From the NCBI RefSeq assembly GCF_019469265.1, contig NZ_CP048268.1, positions 1,567,001 to 1,631,000 on the forward strand: a stretch of 64,000 nucleotides of DNA. Reading direction: 5' to 3'. Below are positions 1 through 7,432 of this stretch, in pieces. The position numbers and the translations under genes are program-made. Under the pieces are notes generated by a model. That model was not told where the DNA came from and made no database searches. It was given only the letters and a program-made list of their open reading frames with translations. Within the stretch, counting starts at the first letter, position 1. Each line of letters starts with the position of its first letter. This DNA comes from Lactobacillus panisapium (GTDB lineage: Bacteria; Bacillota; Bacilli; Lactobacillales; Lactobacillaceae).

Positions 1-343
1 TAACCCCAGAGCCGGCAATAAAAAACGGGACGACTTTTTCAAATACTTTGGAGGGAAAGGACAATAGCAAATAACAGCCTAAAATTGACCCCAAAACGGT
101 AAACATGGCGTAAAAGGCAACTTGTTTCCAGTGACCTTTGAGTTCTTTGAGTGAAGAAATTGTCGAACCAATCCCGGTCCAAATTAGGGCAGCGTCATTA
201 GTGACGTTGGCATACACTGGCGGAATCCCAACCGCAAGCAGCACGGGATATGAAGCCAGTGACGCCATGGATGCAACTGATGATAATAAACCGCCAGCAA
301 TTCCGCCAAAGAAGATAAAAATTATGGTAAAAAAAGATAACAT
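1..343 (-). CDS. TSUP (TauE/SafE) family permease, N-terminal part
   Basis: The reverse strand is open from an ATG at 341-343 to the left edge, giving about 114 residues of a protein cut by the window. It starts with a hydrophobic helix and a Gly-rich turn (FFGGIAGGLLSS), followed by a region ending in NVTNDAALIWTG and then two further hydrophobic segments. This pattern fits the sulfite-exporter/TSUP (former DUF81) family of small inner-membrane anion or sulfur-compound exporters. An AAGGAAG ribosome binding site lies about 9 bases upstream of the ATG. It is divergent from the HAD-like gene, and the two share a 77-bp promoter region. The substrate cannot be told from this fragment. Confidence 0.7.
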   Translation of the reverse strand, partial: MLSFFTIIFIFFGGIAGGLLSSVASMASLASYPVLLAVGIPPVYANVTNDAALIWTGIGSTISSLKELKGHWKQVAFYAMFTVLGSILGCYLLLSFPSKVFEKVVPFFIAGSGV

Positions 344-420
344 TTAAATTAGGACTTCCTTTTTAGCATTGATATCTATTATAATGCAATTAATATCAAA
401 TTAAGAAGGGATTTTTAAAT
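344..420. promoter_or_regulatory. Divergent promoter region with overlapping -10 boxes
   Basis: TATAAT at 380-385 reads rightward, and ATTATA at 378-383 reads as TATAAT leftward, so the two -10 hexamers overlap by four bases. An inverted repeat (TTGATAT around 369 and ATATCAA around 393) brackets them and could be an operator. The -35 boxes are weak on both strands. Divergent control of the TSUP and HAD-like genes is inferred. Confidence 0.4.
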
Positions 421-1086
421 ATGGGAAAATTTGACTCTTTAATCTTTGTACCTGAGGGAGCTATCCTCAATGAAGGAGTTGCTGAAAGGAATGCTCTCCG
501 GCAAACATTAGATGAAGTCGCTAGCGGTTTTGGACCAAAACAAAGGATCCAATATGCTGAACTGCTCAGCCAAATCAAGTTTTTAACATTCAGTGATCGA
601 ATTGAACTAGTTTTACAGACTTTTTGTCGCCACGAATTGTATTCAGCAAGAAAAATCTTTTATCAGAAGATGAAAGAGCAAAAGCAATTAGTCAAAGATG
701 TTGGGCTATTTCTTGGAGAATTAAGTGATATGGATGATCAAATCAAATTAATTCTGTGCTCCAAGGAAGACCGGGAAACAATCTCCTCGCGCTTGGATGA
801 AAGTGAATTGCTCAACTGCTTTTCAGCTGTTTACACTCAGGATGACTTTGTGCAAAGGTTACCGAATGAAGAGGTTCTAACGACAATTGTTCAGGAACAA
901 AATCTTGATCCTGCTACTTGTTTGGTCATTGGAACTGATCTTGCTGATGACATCCAAGGCGCAGAAAATGCTGGTTTAGCTTCTCTTTGGATTGCACCAA
1001 GAAATATTAAAACGCCAATTCATCCTAATCCTACTATTCACTTAACCACATTAAGTGATTTGTTGTTTTACCTTGAACTAAGCTAG
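421..1086 (+). CDS. HAD-fold protein with degenerate catalytic motifs
   Basis: 221 residues, the usual size of a HAD subfamily IA phosphatase (YjjG/phosphoglycolate phosphatase type). The C-terminal motif IV is visible as GTDLADDIQGAENAGL, and the motif II region reads LILCSKED. Motif I, normally FDxDGT, reads FVPEGA at residues 9-14. The nucleophilic Asp is therefore Val and the acid/base Asp is Glu. The usual Lys of motif III is also not evident; the matching stretch reads QRLPNEE. The fold is probably kept, but the phosphotransfer chemistry looks lost. The reading frame is intact with normal codon use, so it is not an obvious pseudogene and may bind a ligand or act as a regulator. The start ATG at 421 follows a GAAGGG ribosome binding site. 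Confidence 0.65.
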   Translation: MGKFDSLIFVPEGAILNEGVAERNALRQTLDEVASGFGPKQRIQYAELLSQIKFLTFSDRIELVLQTFCRHELYSARKIFYQKMKEQKQLVKDVGLFLGELSDMDDQIKLILCSKEDRETISSRLDESELLNCFSAVYTQDDFVQRLPNEEVLTTIVQEQNLDPATCLVIGTDLADDIQGAENAGLASLWIAPRNIKTPIHPNPTIHLTTLSDLLFYLELS

Positions 1087-1126
1087 TTTATAATAAACAA
1101 TAAAACGGATTGTGAGGTTGCGAAAA

Positions 1127-1699
1127 ATGAAAAAAGCTGCTGTAGTTTTTGCCGATGGCTGCGAAGAAGTCGAAGGCTTGAGTGTCGTTGATGTTTTACG
1201 CCGACTAGGCGTTCAAACTGATATGGTTGGACTTACCAGTAAACAAATTAATGGTGATCATCATATTCTATTGACTTGTGATCAAGTTGTAGATGAGCGC
1301 CTGCTTGACTATGATGTAGTCGCATTTCCGGGTGGTAAAACTGGTGCTGAAAACTTACGGGCTAGCGAACAATTGCGCGACCTAATGGTTAAAAGGCACG
1401 AAAACGGCATGTGGGATGCAGCAATGTGTGCCGCTCCCATAGCTCTCGCAAAATATGGTGTCTTGGATGATGCAGATTATACTTGCTATCCTGGCTTTGA
1501 TGAACAAACTAAAAAAGATGCCCCAACTGGACATTTTAAAGAAACGATCACGGTGACAGATAATGAGCACAAAGTTATCACTAGCCGTGGTCCAGCAACG
1601 GCCTGGGCATATGCCTATGCGATTGCTGAAGCACTGGGAATTGATACCCACGAGATCAAAGAAGGCATGTTGTATAATTATTTAGCTGCAAATATTTAA
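1127..1699 (+). CDS. DJ-1/PfpI family protein
   Basis: 190 residues from the ATG at 1127, which has GAGG at 1113-1116 upstream; an in-frame GTG at 1112 overlaps that ribosome binding site and is unlikely to be used. The N-terminal strand AAVVFADGCEEVEGLSVVDVL carries the conserved Glu. The nucleophile-elbow Cys is in DAAMCAAPIAL, and FPGGKTGAENL is the usual glycine-rich turn. The C-terminal TSRGPATAWAYAYAIAE is typical of the DJ-1 subgroup (YajL/ThiJ type). Family members act in oxidative or carbonyl-stress protection (glyoxalase or protein deglycase activity is reported for some) in the cytoplasm. A TATAAT at 1089-1094 may give it its own promoter just after the HAD-like gene. Confidence 0.88.
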   Translation: MKKAAVVFADGCEEVEGLSVVDVLRRLGVQTDMVGLTSKQINGDHHILLTCDQVVDERLLDYDVVAFPGGKTGAENLRASEQLRDLMVKRHENGMWDAAMCAAPIALAKYGVLDDADYTCYPGFDEQTKKDAPTGHFKETITVTDNEHKVITSRGPATAWAYAYAIAEALGIDTHEIKEGMLYNYLAANI

Positions 1700-1713
1700 A
1701 ATTGCGACTAGTT

Positions 1714-1745
1714 AAAGACGGAAGTGAATAGGTCCGTCTTTTTTA
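1714..1745 (+). terminator. Rho-independent terminator after the DJ-1 gene
   Basis: AAAGACGG (1714-1721) pairs with CCGTCTTT (1734-1741), followed by a run of T. It lies 15 bases after the stop codon. Confidence 0.85.
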
Positions 1746-1881
1746 TAATAAAAGTGCCAAGCCCCCTACTTTCTAACTGTTTAGTAATTAATAACCACAA
1801 TTTCTTTTCAGAGCTAGCGTTAAAATATGCTAAGATTTACTTGCACGTAAAAATGCAAATAACTAAGCAGGAGGTAATAAA

Positions 1882-2901
1882 ATGTGTACGAGTATTGCTG
1901 TGACGGCAGATAACGGAGATGTATTTTGGGGAAGAACAATGGATTTTACCTTTGATCCATTTAAGCCAAGTGCTGATAGCAAAATGACGGCTTATCCCTC
2001 AGAATATGAATTAAAAGGGTTGCACCAAAGTTGGACAACTAAATATGCGTTCATGGGCATTAATGTTAATAACTCGCTCTTTTTTAACGATGGGATTAAC
2101 AGTGCCGGTATTGTTGGCGATGCCCAGTACTTGGAAGAAGCTTCCTGGGACACGGCTTCAAACCTTGAAAAACGTGGTTTAAAACCGATTATTGGTGAAG
2201 AAGTCGTGAGCTACGTCTTGAGTAATTTTGGCTCTATTGCCGAAATAAAAGAGGCTTTCACTCATTTAGGTCAGGAAAAAACAACTTATCCTGATTGGGA
2301 AGAAGCCGATACCGGCATCCCTACCCCAATTCCCATGCACTATACTTTTAGTGATGCTGAAGGCCATAGCGTTATTTTAGAACCGGTAAAACAAGGTGTA
2401 TTTAAGATTTATGATGGTATCGGGGTCATGACTAACAGCCCAGAATATTCGTGGCACCTGGATAATTTGCGTAATTATTTACAGTTGACCAACCATAATT
2501 TGGGCCACCAACAACTGACTGAAAAGCTATATATTAAGCAAATTGAGAGTGGTTCCGGCTTAATCGGCTTACCCGGCGATTATACTGCGCCATCGCGTTT
2601 TGTACGCGGAACCTATCTTTCCAAGTTTTTAGCGCCATTTCATTCTGATCAGGGCATTACCCAGCTATACAATGTCTTTAAAGCGGTGATGATTCCCCGT
2701 GGGATTGAACATCTACAAGAAAATAGCGCTAAATGTGATTATACGGGCTACTGGGCAGGTTACGACGTCACTAACAGAAGTCTATATGTCCAGCCTGAAG
2801 ACTGCCCTACGATGACAAAGTTTACCCTGGATCCGGCGATCACCACTAAGGTAACTGAGCCTATTCAACATGATTTTCAGGTTTTAGAAGCTAAAAAATA
2901 A
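1882..2901 (+). CDS. Choloylglycine hydrolase family enzyme, penicillin V acylase-like
   Basis: 339 residues, Ntn-hydrolase fold. After Met removal, Cys2 (MCTSI) becomes the N-terminal nucleophile. Other family residues are visible: Arg and Asp of GRTMDF near residues 18-23, the Asn of NDGINSAGI, the Asn of MTNSPEYSWH and the Arg of PSRFVRGTYLSK. Family members hydrolyse amide bonds in conjugated bile salts (BSH), penicillin V, or acyl-homoserine lactones. The N-terminal RTMDFTF pattern looks closer to Gram-positive penicillin V acylases than to BSH, which usually read GRNMD or GRNLD. There is no signal peptide, so the protein is cytoplasmic. A strong AGGAGGT site precedes the ATG, and a terminator follows, so it is monocistronic. 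Confidence 0.85.
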   Translation: MCTSIAVTADNGDVFWGRTMDFTFDPFKPSADSKMTAYPSEYELKGLHQSWTTKYAFMGINVNNSLFFNDGINSAGIVGDAQYLEEASWDTASNLEKRGLKPIIGEEVVSYVLSNFGSIAEIKEAFTHLGQEKTTYPDWEEADTGIPTPIPMHYTFSDAEGHSVILEPVKQGVFKIYDGIGVMTNSPEYSWHLDNLRNYLQLTNHNLGHQQLTEKLYIKQIESGSGLIGLPGDYTAPSRFVRGTYLSKFLAPFHSDQGITQLYNVFKAVMIPRGIEHLQENSAKCDYTGYWAGYDVTNRSLYVQPEDCPTMTKFTLDPAITTKVTEPIQHDFQVLEAKK

Positions 2902-2927
2902 TCGCTGAACCCCAAAAATAGCAAAAG

Positions 2928-2972
2928 AAAAAGGATTAGTAGTCGCAATTGACTAAATACTAATCCTTTTTT
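2928..2972 (+). terminator. Rho-independent terminator after the acylase gene
   Basis: AAAAAGGATTAGTA (2928-2941) pairs with TACTAATCCTTTTT (2958-2971) around a 16-base loop and ends in a T run. Confidence 0.9.
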
Positions 2973-3062
2973 GCTTGCTAAAAATTAATTGCATAATAAT
3001 TAATGACCAGCTATATTATTAGTTAACCGTCTACTTTTAATTAACGGAAAGAAGCTAATTTT

Positions 3063-3776
3063 ATGCTAACAGATGCTCATTGCCATTTAGAAAATAATCA
3101 AGAACTGGCAAATTTGCTCGTCAAAAAACAGATTACAACAATTGTTAATTGCCAGACACCAGAGGAATGGCACATTAACCAAAAACTGACCCGGAACATG
3201 GAGCCCCTTAGTTTTGGCATACATCCATGGGATGCTAACAGACTAACCCTGCAAGGGGTATTGCCCTATCTTGAGCAAGCTGACGTTGTAGGTGAAATCG
3301 GGCTCGATTCCGTTTGGACAGAAAATAGCTTGGACTGTCAAAAGGAAGTTTTCACCGCACAAATTGAGTGGGCCCAAGCATCCAATCGCCCAGTTATTTT
3401 ACACACTAAGGGATGCGAAAAGACCATTTTAGCTACAATCAGGCAATTTCCCAATCGCTATTTAATTCATTGGTACGATTGCAGTAATTACCAGCGGGAA
3501 TATGTCGATCTTAACTGTTATTTCAGCTTCTGCCTAGCTATTTTAGACGATGCTAACGTAATTAAGCTGGCAAGAAAGGTCCCCTTAAATCGCTTGCTAA
3601 TTGAGACAGATGGCTTAAGTTCGGTTGAGTGGTTGGAAAATAAACCGGTAAAAGTCGAAGACTACCCTCTTATTTTAGACCAAACACTAACGGCCCTGGC
3701 AGACTTGCGTCAGGTTGATAAAAATATGCTGACAAAGCAAGTCGCCGCTAATTTACAACGCTTTTTAGGCAAGTAA
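3063..3776 (+). CDS. TatD-family metal-dependent hydrolase
   Basis: 237 residues, slightly shorter than the usual 250-265. The amidohydrolase-type metal site is complete: DAHCHL (His6, His8), GIHPW, the Glu of VGEIGLD, His in VILHTKG, His in LIHWYD and the terminal Asp of LIETDG. TatD proteins are cytoplasmic metal-dependent nucleases or esterases linked to DNA turnover and D-aminoacyl-tRNA editing, but the substrate of this divergent branch is not known. The gene has a weak ribosome binding site. It stands between the acylase gene and a convergent ABC operon whose stop codon is only 14 bases away, with no obvious terminator between them. Confidence 0.8.
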   Translation: MLTDAHCHLENNQELANLLVKKQITTIVNCQTPEEWHINQKLTRNMEPLSFGIHPWDANRLTLQGVLPYLEQADVVGEIGLDSVWTENSLDCQKEVFTAQIEWAQASNRPVILHTKGCEKTILATIRQFPNRYLIHWYDCSNYQREYVDLNCYFSFCLAILDDANVIKLARKVPLNRLLIETDGLSSVEWLENKPVKVEDYPLILDQTLTALADLRQVDKNMLTKQVAANLQRFLGK

Positions 3777-3789
3777 TAAACTTGCCCCA

Positions 3790-4953
3790 TTAACTATGAA
3801 TTATTGTTTCAGACTTTTTCTGTTGGAACCGATCAAGAAATAAGGTAGCTACTAACAGAATTAAAGTACCAAGAAGCAAAGTGACTAAGCCATGAGCAAA
3901 ATTAACCCGCATATTATTAAGATCGTAAGCTGTAGAACCAGAAATAGCTCTGAGCGAGTTAAGGTAAGTGGTAGGTAGCCAAGCTGCAAGCGCCCTAATT
4001 GGCTCAATAATTACCGTCGCTAAACTCCCCACAGCAACGAGGAAAGTCGCCACCAGCATTGTCGGGAATAAATGCCGAAAAATTCGTGCCAGTAAGTTGA
4101 CATAAACAGTAATCAGTAAAAATTCAAGTAATTGAATAATAATCGTCTGCGGAATTAGCTTAACTGCTGGAACAACATCCAGCACAGCTTGCCCATTTGT
4201 CATTCTGTGAACAATATAAGGATAGTTCATATTGCCCATCCCCAATATTAGGGATGAGACTAAGAATACTACTAAATTGAGGCCAAGATAAATCAAACTG
4301 ACGAGCAGTAAGCCCACCCCAATATTAGTTAAGAACTTTTTACCAGAACTAATAGGAATAATGGCGGAAATATCATCACCATCTTTATATGAACTAGTAA
4401 ACAGATATGACAAAACAAAAATAATTACTAAATTAAATAAAACAGGCCAAAACTTATTATTTAGTTCTAGTAGAAGCTGAATACCCGTCATGTCACTTAA
4501 GTCCTCATGTGGAATTGGATGTTTTCCTAAATTTGCTAGAAATTGTTTGGTTTGGTTAAGCCAATCTTTTTCTTCATAATTGTTTTCACTCAGTTTTAGC
4601 TCATCAGAATCATTATTCGATACTTCATAAACCTGGTGCCAGTGTTTAGCCTGCTCATCCCTAGCTAGCCGGGAATCCTTAGTCGAAACTCTGGCTGCAT
4701 TTTTTGATTGAGGCTCGGTTTTAGCCTGGTGAGACTTATTTTTAGCTTCTGCTGTTGGCTTGGAGTCATGAACGACAACGTGATTAGCACTGACGACGCA
4801 ATTATTTTGTCCTTCAAACAAGGCGCCATTTGTCAGAAAATTTAGATCAAGATCAAGAAAACCAAAAAGTACAATTAACAACACACTAATAATGATTGTT
4901 TTGAGATTCTGTTTAACAATCTTTTTGAATTGAAATGAAAAGTACGAGTTCAT
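3790..4953 (-). CDS. ABC-2 type membrane protein with a large polar insert
   Basis: 387 residues. A first transmembrane helix (residues about 15-35) is followed by about 120 polar residues rich in Lys, Ser, Asn and Asp (about 38-160), then five more hydrophobic segments (about 165-185, 205-235, 265-290, 293-315 and 350-375). One helix, a large external loop and a membrane bundle is the plan of ABC-2 permeases such as lantibiotic-immunity or bacitracin-type exporters. The start overlaps the stop of the upstream ATPase gene by four bases (ATGA), so the two are translationally coupled and very likely form one complex. The substrate is unknown. Confidence 0.65.
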   Translation of the reverse strand: MNSYFSFQFKKIVKQNLKTIIISVLLIVLFGFLDLDLNFLTNGALFEGQNNCVVSANHVVVHDSKPTAEAKNKSHQAKTEPQSKNAARVSTKDSRLARDEQAKHWHQVYEVSNNDSDELKLSENNYEEKDWLNQTKQFLANLGKHPIPHEDLSDMTGIQLLLELNNKFWPVLFNLVIIFVLSYLFTSSYKDGDDISAIIPISSGKKFLTNIGVGLLLVSLIYLGLNLVVFLVSSLILGMGNMNYPYIVHRMTNGQAVLDVVPAVKLIPQTIIIQLLEFLLITVYVNLLARIFRHLFPTMLVATFLVAVGSLATVIIEPIRALAAWLPTTYLNSLRAISGSTAYDLNNMRVNFAHGLVTLLLGTLILLVATLFLDRFQQKKSETIIHS

Positions 4954-5570
4954 TTCACCACCTCGTATATCATTTGCTTTTGAAAGACCATCTTATGCAA
5001 GTTCGAAACCTCGATACCGCTGTCTTGATGTGAAGTAGCAATCACACACTTATTTTGCTCACTAACTTCTTCGTCAAGCCGCGCATAGACCTTCAAACAA
5101 GTTTCTTGATCAAGGTGATTAGTGATTTCATCCATTAAATAATAAGTAGCACCACTAATAAAATACATTGTAATCAGCAATTTTTGCTTCATTGCCTGCG
5201 TATATTTGTGAATAGGTACTTTGGCATATTCACTTATCCCTAAAAAAGCTAATTCATCGGTCAAATTGGCATGAGATTGCCACTGATGTTTAACAAACTT
5301 CAAATAATCCAAGCTATTAAAGTTTAAATTAAACCAATCGCAGCTTTCGAAGAAAAATACTTTCTCTTTTGCTCCAGAGTATGGCTGTTCATCAATTAAG
5401 ACCTCCCCTTTTGCAAAAGGGGTAATATTGGTTATTGCCCGCAAAAAGCTGCTTTGGCAAGTATAATTTTCGGATGTGATTTGATAAAACTGCCCTACTT
5501 GAAACTGATAGCTAAAATTAAGTAAGATTGGTTGCTGATAGTCAATTGATAAGTTATTAATCGTTAGCAT
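4950..5570 (-). CDS. ABC transporter ATP-binding subunit with eroded Walker A
   Basis: 206 residues with ABC-ATPase order: N-terminal strands (LTINNLSIDYQQP), a P-loop position, a signature-like stretch YTQAMKQKLLI, Walker B YYLMDEITNHLD and an H-loop ATSHQD. The P-loop position reads ITSENYTCQSSFLRAI, in which the GxxGxGK core is absent and only the Ser-Ser survives. Walker B, D-loop and His switch are kept, so the protein may pair with an intact ATPase elsewhere, bind ATP poorly, or be decaying. An AAAGGAG site precedes the ATG. It is the first gene of the pair with the permease at 3790-4953. Confidence 0.7.
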   Translation of the reverse strand: MLTINNLSIDYQQPILLNFSYQFQVGQFYQITSENYTCQSSFLRAITNITPFAKGEVLIDEQPYSGAKEKVFFFESCDWFNLNFNSLDYLKFVKHQWQSHANLTDELAFLGISEYAKVPIHKYTQAMKQKLLITMYFISGATYYLMDEITNHLDQETCLKVYARLDEEVSEQNKCVIATSHQDSGIEVSNLHKMVFQKQMIYEVVK

Positions 5571-6004
5571 TTAGGACTCCTTTAAAAGTAAAAATGATTG
5601 GAATAATAACTTGTCTTAGCATCAATTACTGTATTTAACGTTCTAATCAGTTAGACAACTTAAAATTACTTTGTTTTAAAATTTCCAAAGCATTTTTACT
5701 AAGTGCTAAAATTAATTGTAACTTATTAAGCAAATATAATCTGCAAAATTATCGTTTTTTCAAAATTTAATTAATAATAAAGTAATTTATTTATTAAATT
5801 TGATAGCAAAGATAGAAAGAAAAAAATGATATTTTAGACGTAAATATTATTATTCCGCTAATCATAAATTAAAAATAACAGTCTTAACTAGTAGGATTAG
5901 CTTATATTGCTAGAATATCAAAATTTCAAATTTCAGAAAAAAATCGTTCACTCTGTTGAACAAGTTTGGCATGAATTAGCTATAAGTGTACCATTAATAC
6001 TGGT
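5571..6004. other. AT-rich intergenic region
   Basis: 434 bases between the ABC pair and the first Rgg-like gene. It must hold the promoter of the ABC pair on the minus strand, but no clear -35/-10 pair is visible. I see no gene with a ribosome binding site and no strong terminator for the regulator that ends at 6005. Confidence 0.5.
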
Positions 6005-6874
6005 TTAGATTACTTTTTTGGAGTAGATCTTCTTAATTCGCTTAAAACTCTTTTTTAAGTCGGCGGCTAGTTGACCAATACCGAGATAATCCAAGCAGGG
6101 GAAGAAAACTTGTTGCATTCGAGTTTCATCACCCGTTTGGATGTAAAGCATAACCTCATGAGCAAATTTAAGACGAACTTTTTCAAACGTAAAGGAATAG
6201 CCCATATTGATGGTATCAAGTTCTGTAACTAATTTCTTTACCTTGGCAAATTTCCGATAAAACAAAGTGAAAACAGCATTTAAACATGTATTCCATGCAG
6301 AATGCTGCCACTGGTCATAGGCTTTTTGCTGGTTTTGGCTAAGCTTCTTGATTAGTAACTTGGTCAAACCGTATATGCGATTACTGGGGAGCAAGCTTAA
6401 AGTATTGCCAAAATTATAAACGTCTTCGTAATACCATTCATCAATTTGTGACAGCAACTCTTCGAGTTTCTCCAAATCTTGGGATGAAAATAGATTCTCA
6501 CCTGTGGCTGCCATTAGATGATGGCAGGCAATTGCAGCTCGGATTAACTCACGCCGACTTGTTGGGTTTTTACGACTTATTGTTAAATATTTTTTAGCAA
6601 GTGACCTTAGGACATCATAATTATTTTCTAGATAAGCAGTACTAATATCACTGATATCTAAGTATGCGTTCAGGCTATTTGCTAAGAACTCCTCCGGTCT
6701 GATATGCAACCGTTCAAGCATTTTGATAACTTTACTAAACGACATATCACCCATTCCCTTTTCCCAATAATAGAGTGATGATTTTGAAGTAATACCCCGA
6801 GAAGTAGTTTCTAAACTAGATCTTTTTTCTTCGCGTAATTGTTTAAATTTTTTACCGTATATTTTATCGTACAT
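6005..6874 (-). CDS. Rgg/MutR-like transcriptional regulator (paralog 1)
   Basis: 289 residues. The N-terminal helix-turn-helix covers residues 1-62 (YGKKFKQLREEK, then SKSSLYYWEKG, then LERLHIRPEEF), with the wording typical of the Rgg/GadR/MutR family. The remaining 220 residues are helical, as in the TPR-like peptide-binding domain of Rgg proteins. It shares long blocks with the second paralog at 7433, such as GITSKSSLYYWEKG and YNFGNTLSLLP. Family members bind short hydrophobic peptides in the cytoplasm and control neighbouring peptide or bacteriocin genes. A 38-codon peptide gene starts divergently only 13 bases away, so each gene's promoter must lie over the other's coding start. GAGG, 8 bases upstream of the ATG, fits as the ribosome binding site. 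Confidence 0.82.
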   Translation of the reverse strand: MYDKIYGKKFKQLREEKRSSLETTSRGITSKSSLYYWEKGMGDMSFSKVIKMLERLHIRPEEFLANSLNAYLDISDISTAYLENNYDVLRSLAKKYLTISRKNPTSRRELIRAAIACHHLMAATGENLFSSQDLEKLEELLSQIDEWYYEDVYNFGNTLSLLPSNRIYGLTKLLIKKLSQNQQKAYDQWQHSAWNTCLNAVFTLFYRKFAKVKKLVTELDTINMGYSFTFEKVRLKFAHEVMLYIQTGDETRMQQVFFPCLDYLGIGQLAADLKKSFKRIKKIYSKKVI

Positions 6875-6887
6875 GGAGGGACCTCAG

Positions 6888-7004
6888 ATGAAAAAGAACT
6901 TATTGAAAAAATTTGTAATGACGATTTTAATTGGTGACTCAGTTGTTACGATTCCGGCATTAATTATGCATGCAATCGCAGCTAGCAATATTTTCTTAGG
7001 CTAA
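6888..7004 (+). CDS. 38-residue candidate signalling peptide precursor
   Basis: A small gene divergent from the Rgg-like regulator. GGAGGG (6875-6880) sits 7 bases before the ATG at 6888, and the stop is at 7002-7004. The product begins MKKNLLKKF (five lysines), continues with a long hydrophobic stretch and ends NIFLG. This is the layout of short hydrophobic peptide (SHP) pheromone precursors paired with Rgg regulators in streptococci: a basic N-terminus, a hydrophobic core and an active C-terminal end. A strong terminator at 7131-7166 is the first one downstream. The start codons of this gene and the regulator are 13 bases apart, so the two messages overlap at their 5-prime ends. The signalling role is inference; a small membrane peptide or a toxin is the alternative. 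Confidence 0.6.
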   Translation: MKKNLLKKFVMTILIGDSVVTIPALIMHAIAASNIFLG

Positions 7005-7130
7005 TTCAAGCTAACATCTAATTTTTAACAATGTTTAGGCCATTTATGTACTGACAATAAGCCTTTTGGAATTACCTTTGAAGTATAAATTGAAAAATCA
7101 GACATTAATTAAAATCAGTACAAATTTACT

Positions 7131-7166
7131 ACACGATTCCGTTAACTTAAGGAATCGTGTTTTTTT
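7131..7166 (+). terminator. Strong terminator after the 38-residue peptide gene
   Basis: ACACGATTCC (7131-7140) pairs with GGAATCGTGT (7151-7160), followed by six more T. The T run is on the plus strand only, so it serves the peptide transcript. Confidence 0.88.
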
Positions 7167-7242
7167 GTAATCATTTCAATAAGCTAATTGATTAAAAAGT
7201 TTTTCCTAACTAATTATTATGTCATAAAACTAGGAGTTAAAC

Positions 7243-7272
7243 ATGTTAGCAGTCTGCCTGAAATGGCTCTAG
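7243..7272 (+). CDS. Possible 9-codon leader or micropeptide
   Basis: AGGAG at 7232-7236 lies six bases before an ATG opening a 9-codon frame (MLAVCLKWL, stop TAG at 7270-7272). A hairpin terminator follows 25 bases later at 7298. Ribosome site, tiny frame and terminator form a plausible minimal transcription unit between the two regulators. No clear promoter was found and a frame this short can occur by chance. Confidence 0.25.
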   Translation: MLAVCLKWL

Positions 7273-7297
7273 AACAGCAAATTGAGCTAATACAAAC

Positions 7298-7325
7298 AAA
7301 AAAGCCCTCTACTCGGGGCTTTTTA
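7298..7325. terminator. Bidirectional terminator between the two Rgg-like genes
   Basis: AAAAAGCCC (about 7299-7307) and GGGCTTTTT (about 7317-7325) form a hairpin with T runs on both strands. On the minus strand it lies about 110 bases after the stop of the second regulator, so it can end that transcript too. Confidence 0.75.
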
Positions 7326-7432
7326 ATTTAGATTAAATTTTTACCAGATTTTACACCTACTAACAAATAATAGTCAAATAGAGAAATAGTAATAATTAAG
7401 CAGATTATGTTTTTTATCCATTCACTTGTGTT

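Noticed and set aside
138..347. Plus-strand 69-codon frame
   Set aside because: It is antisense to the TSUP permease, whose hydrophobic reading on the minus strand is clear.
1112..1126. GTG at 1112 as start of the DJ-1 gene
   Set aside because: It overlaps the GAGG ribosome site that correctly positions the ATG at 1127, and family members start at MKK-type sequences.
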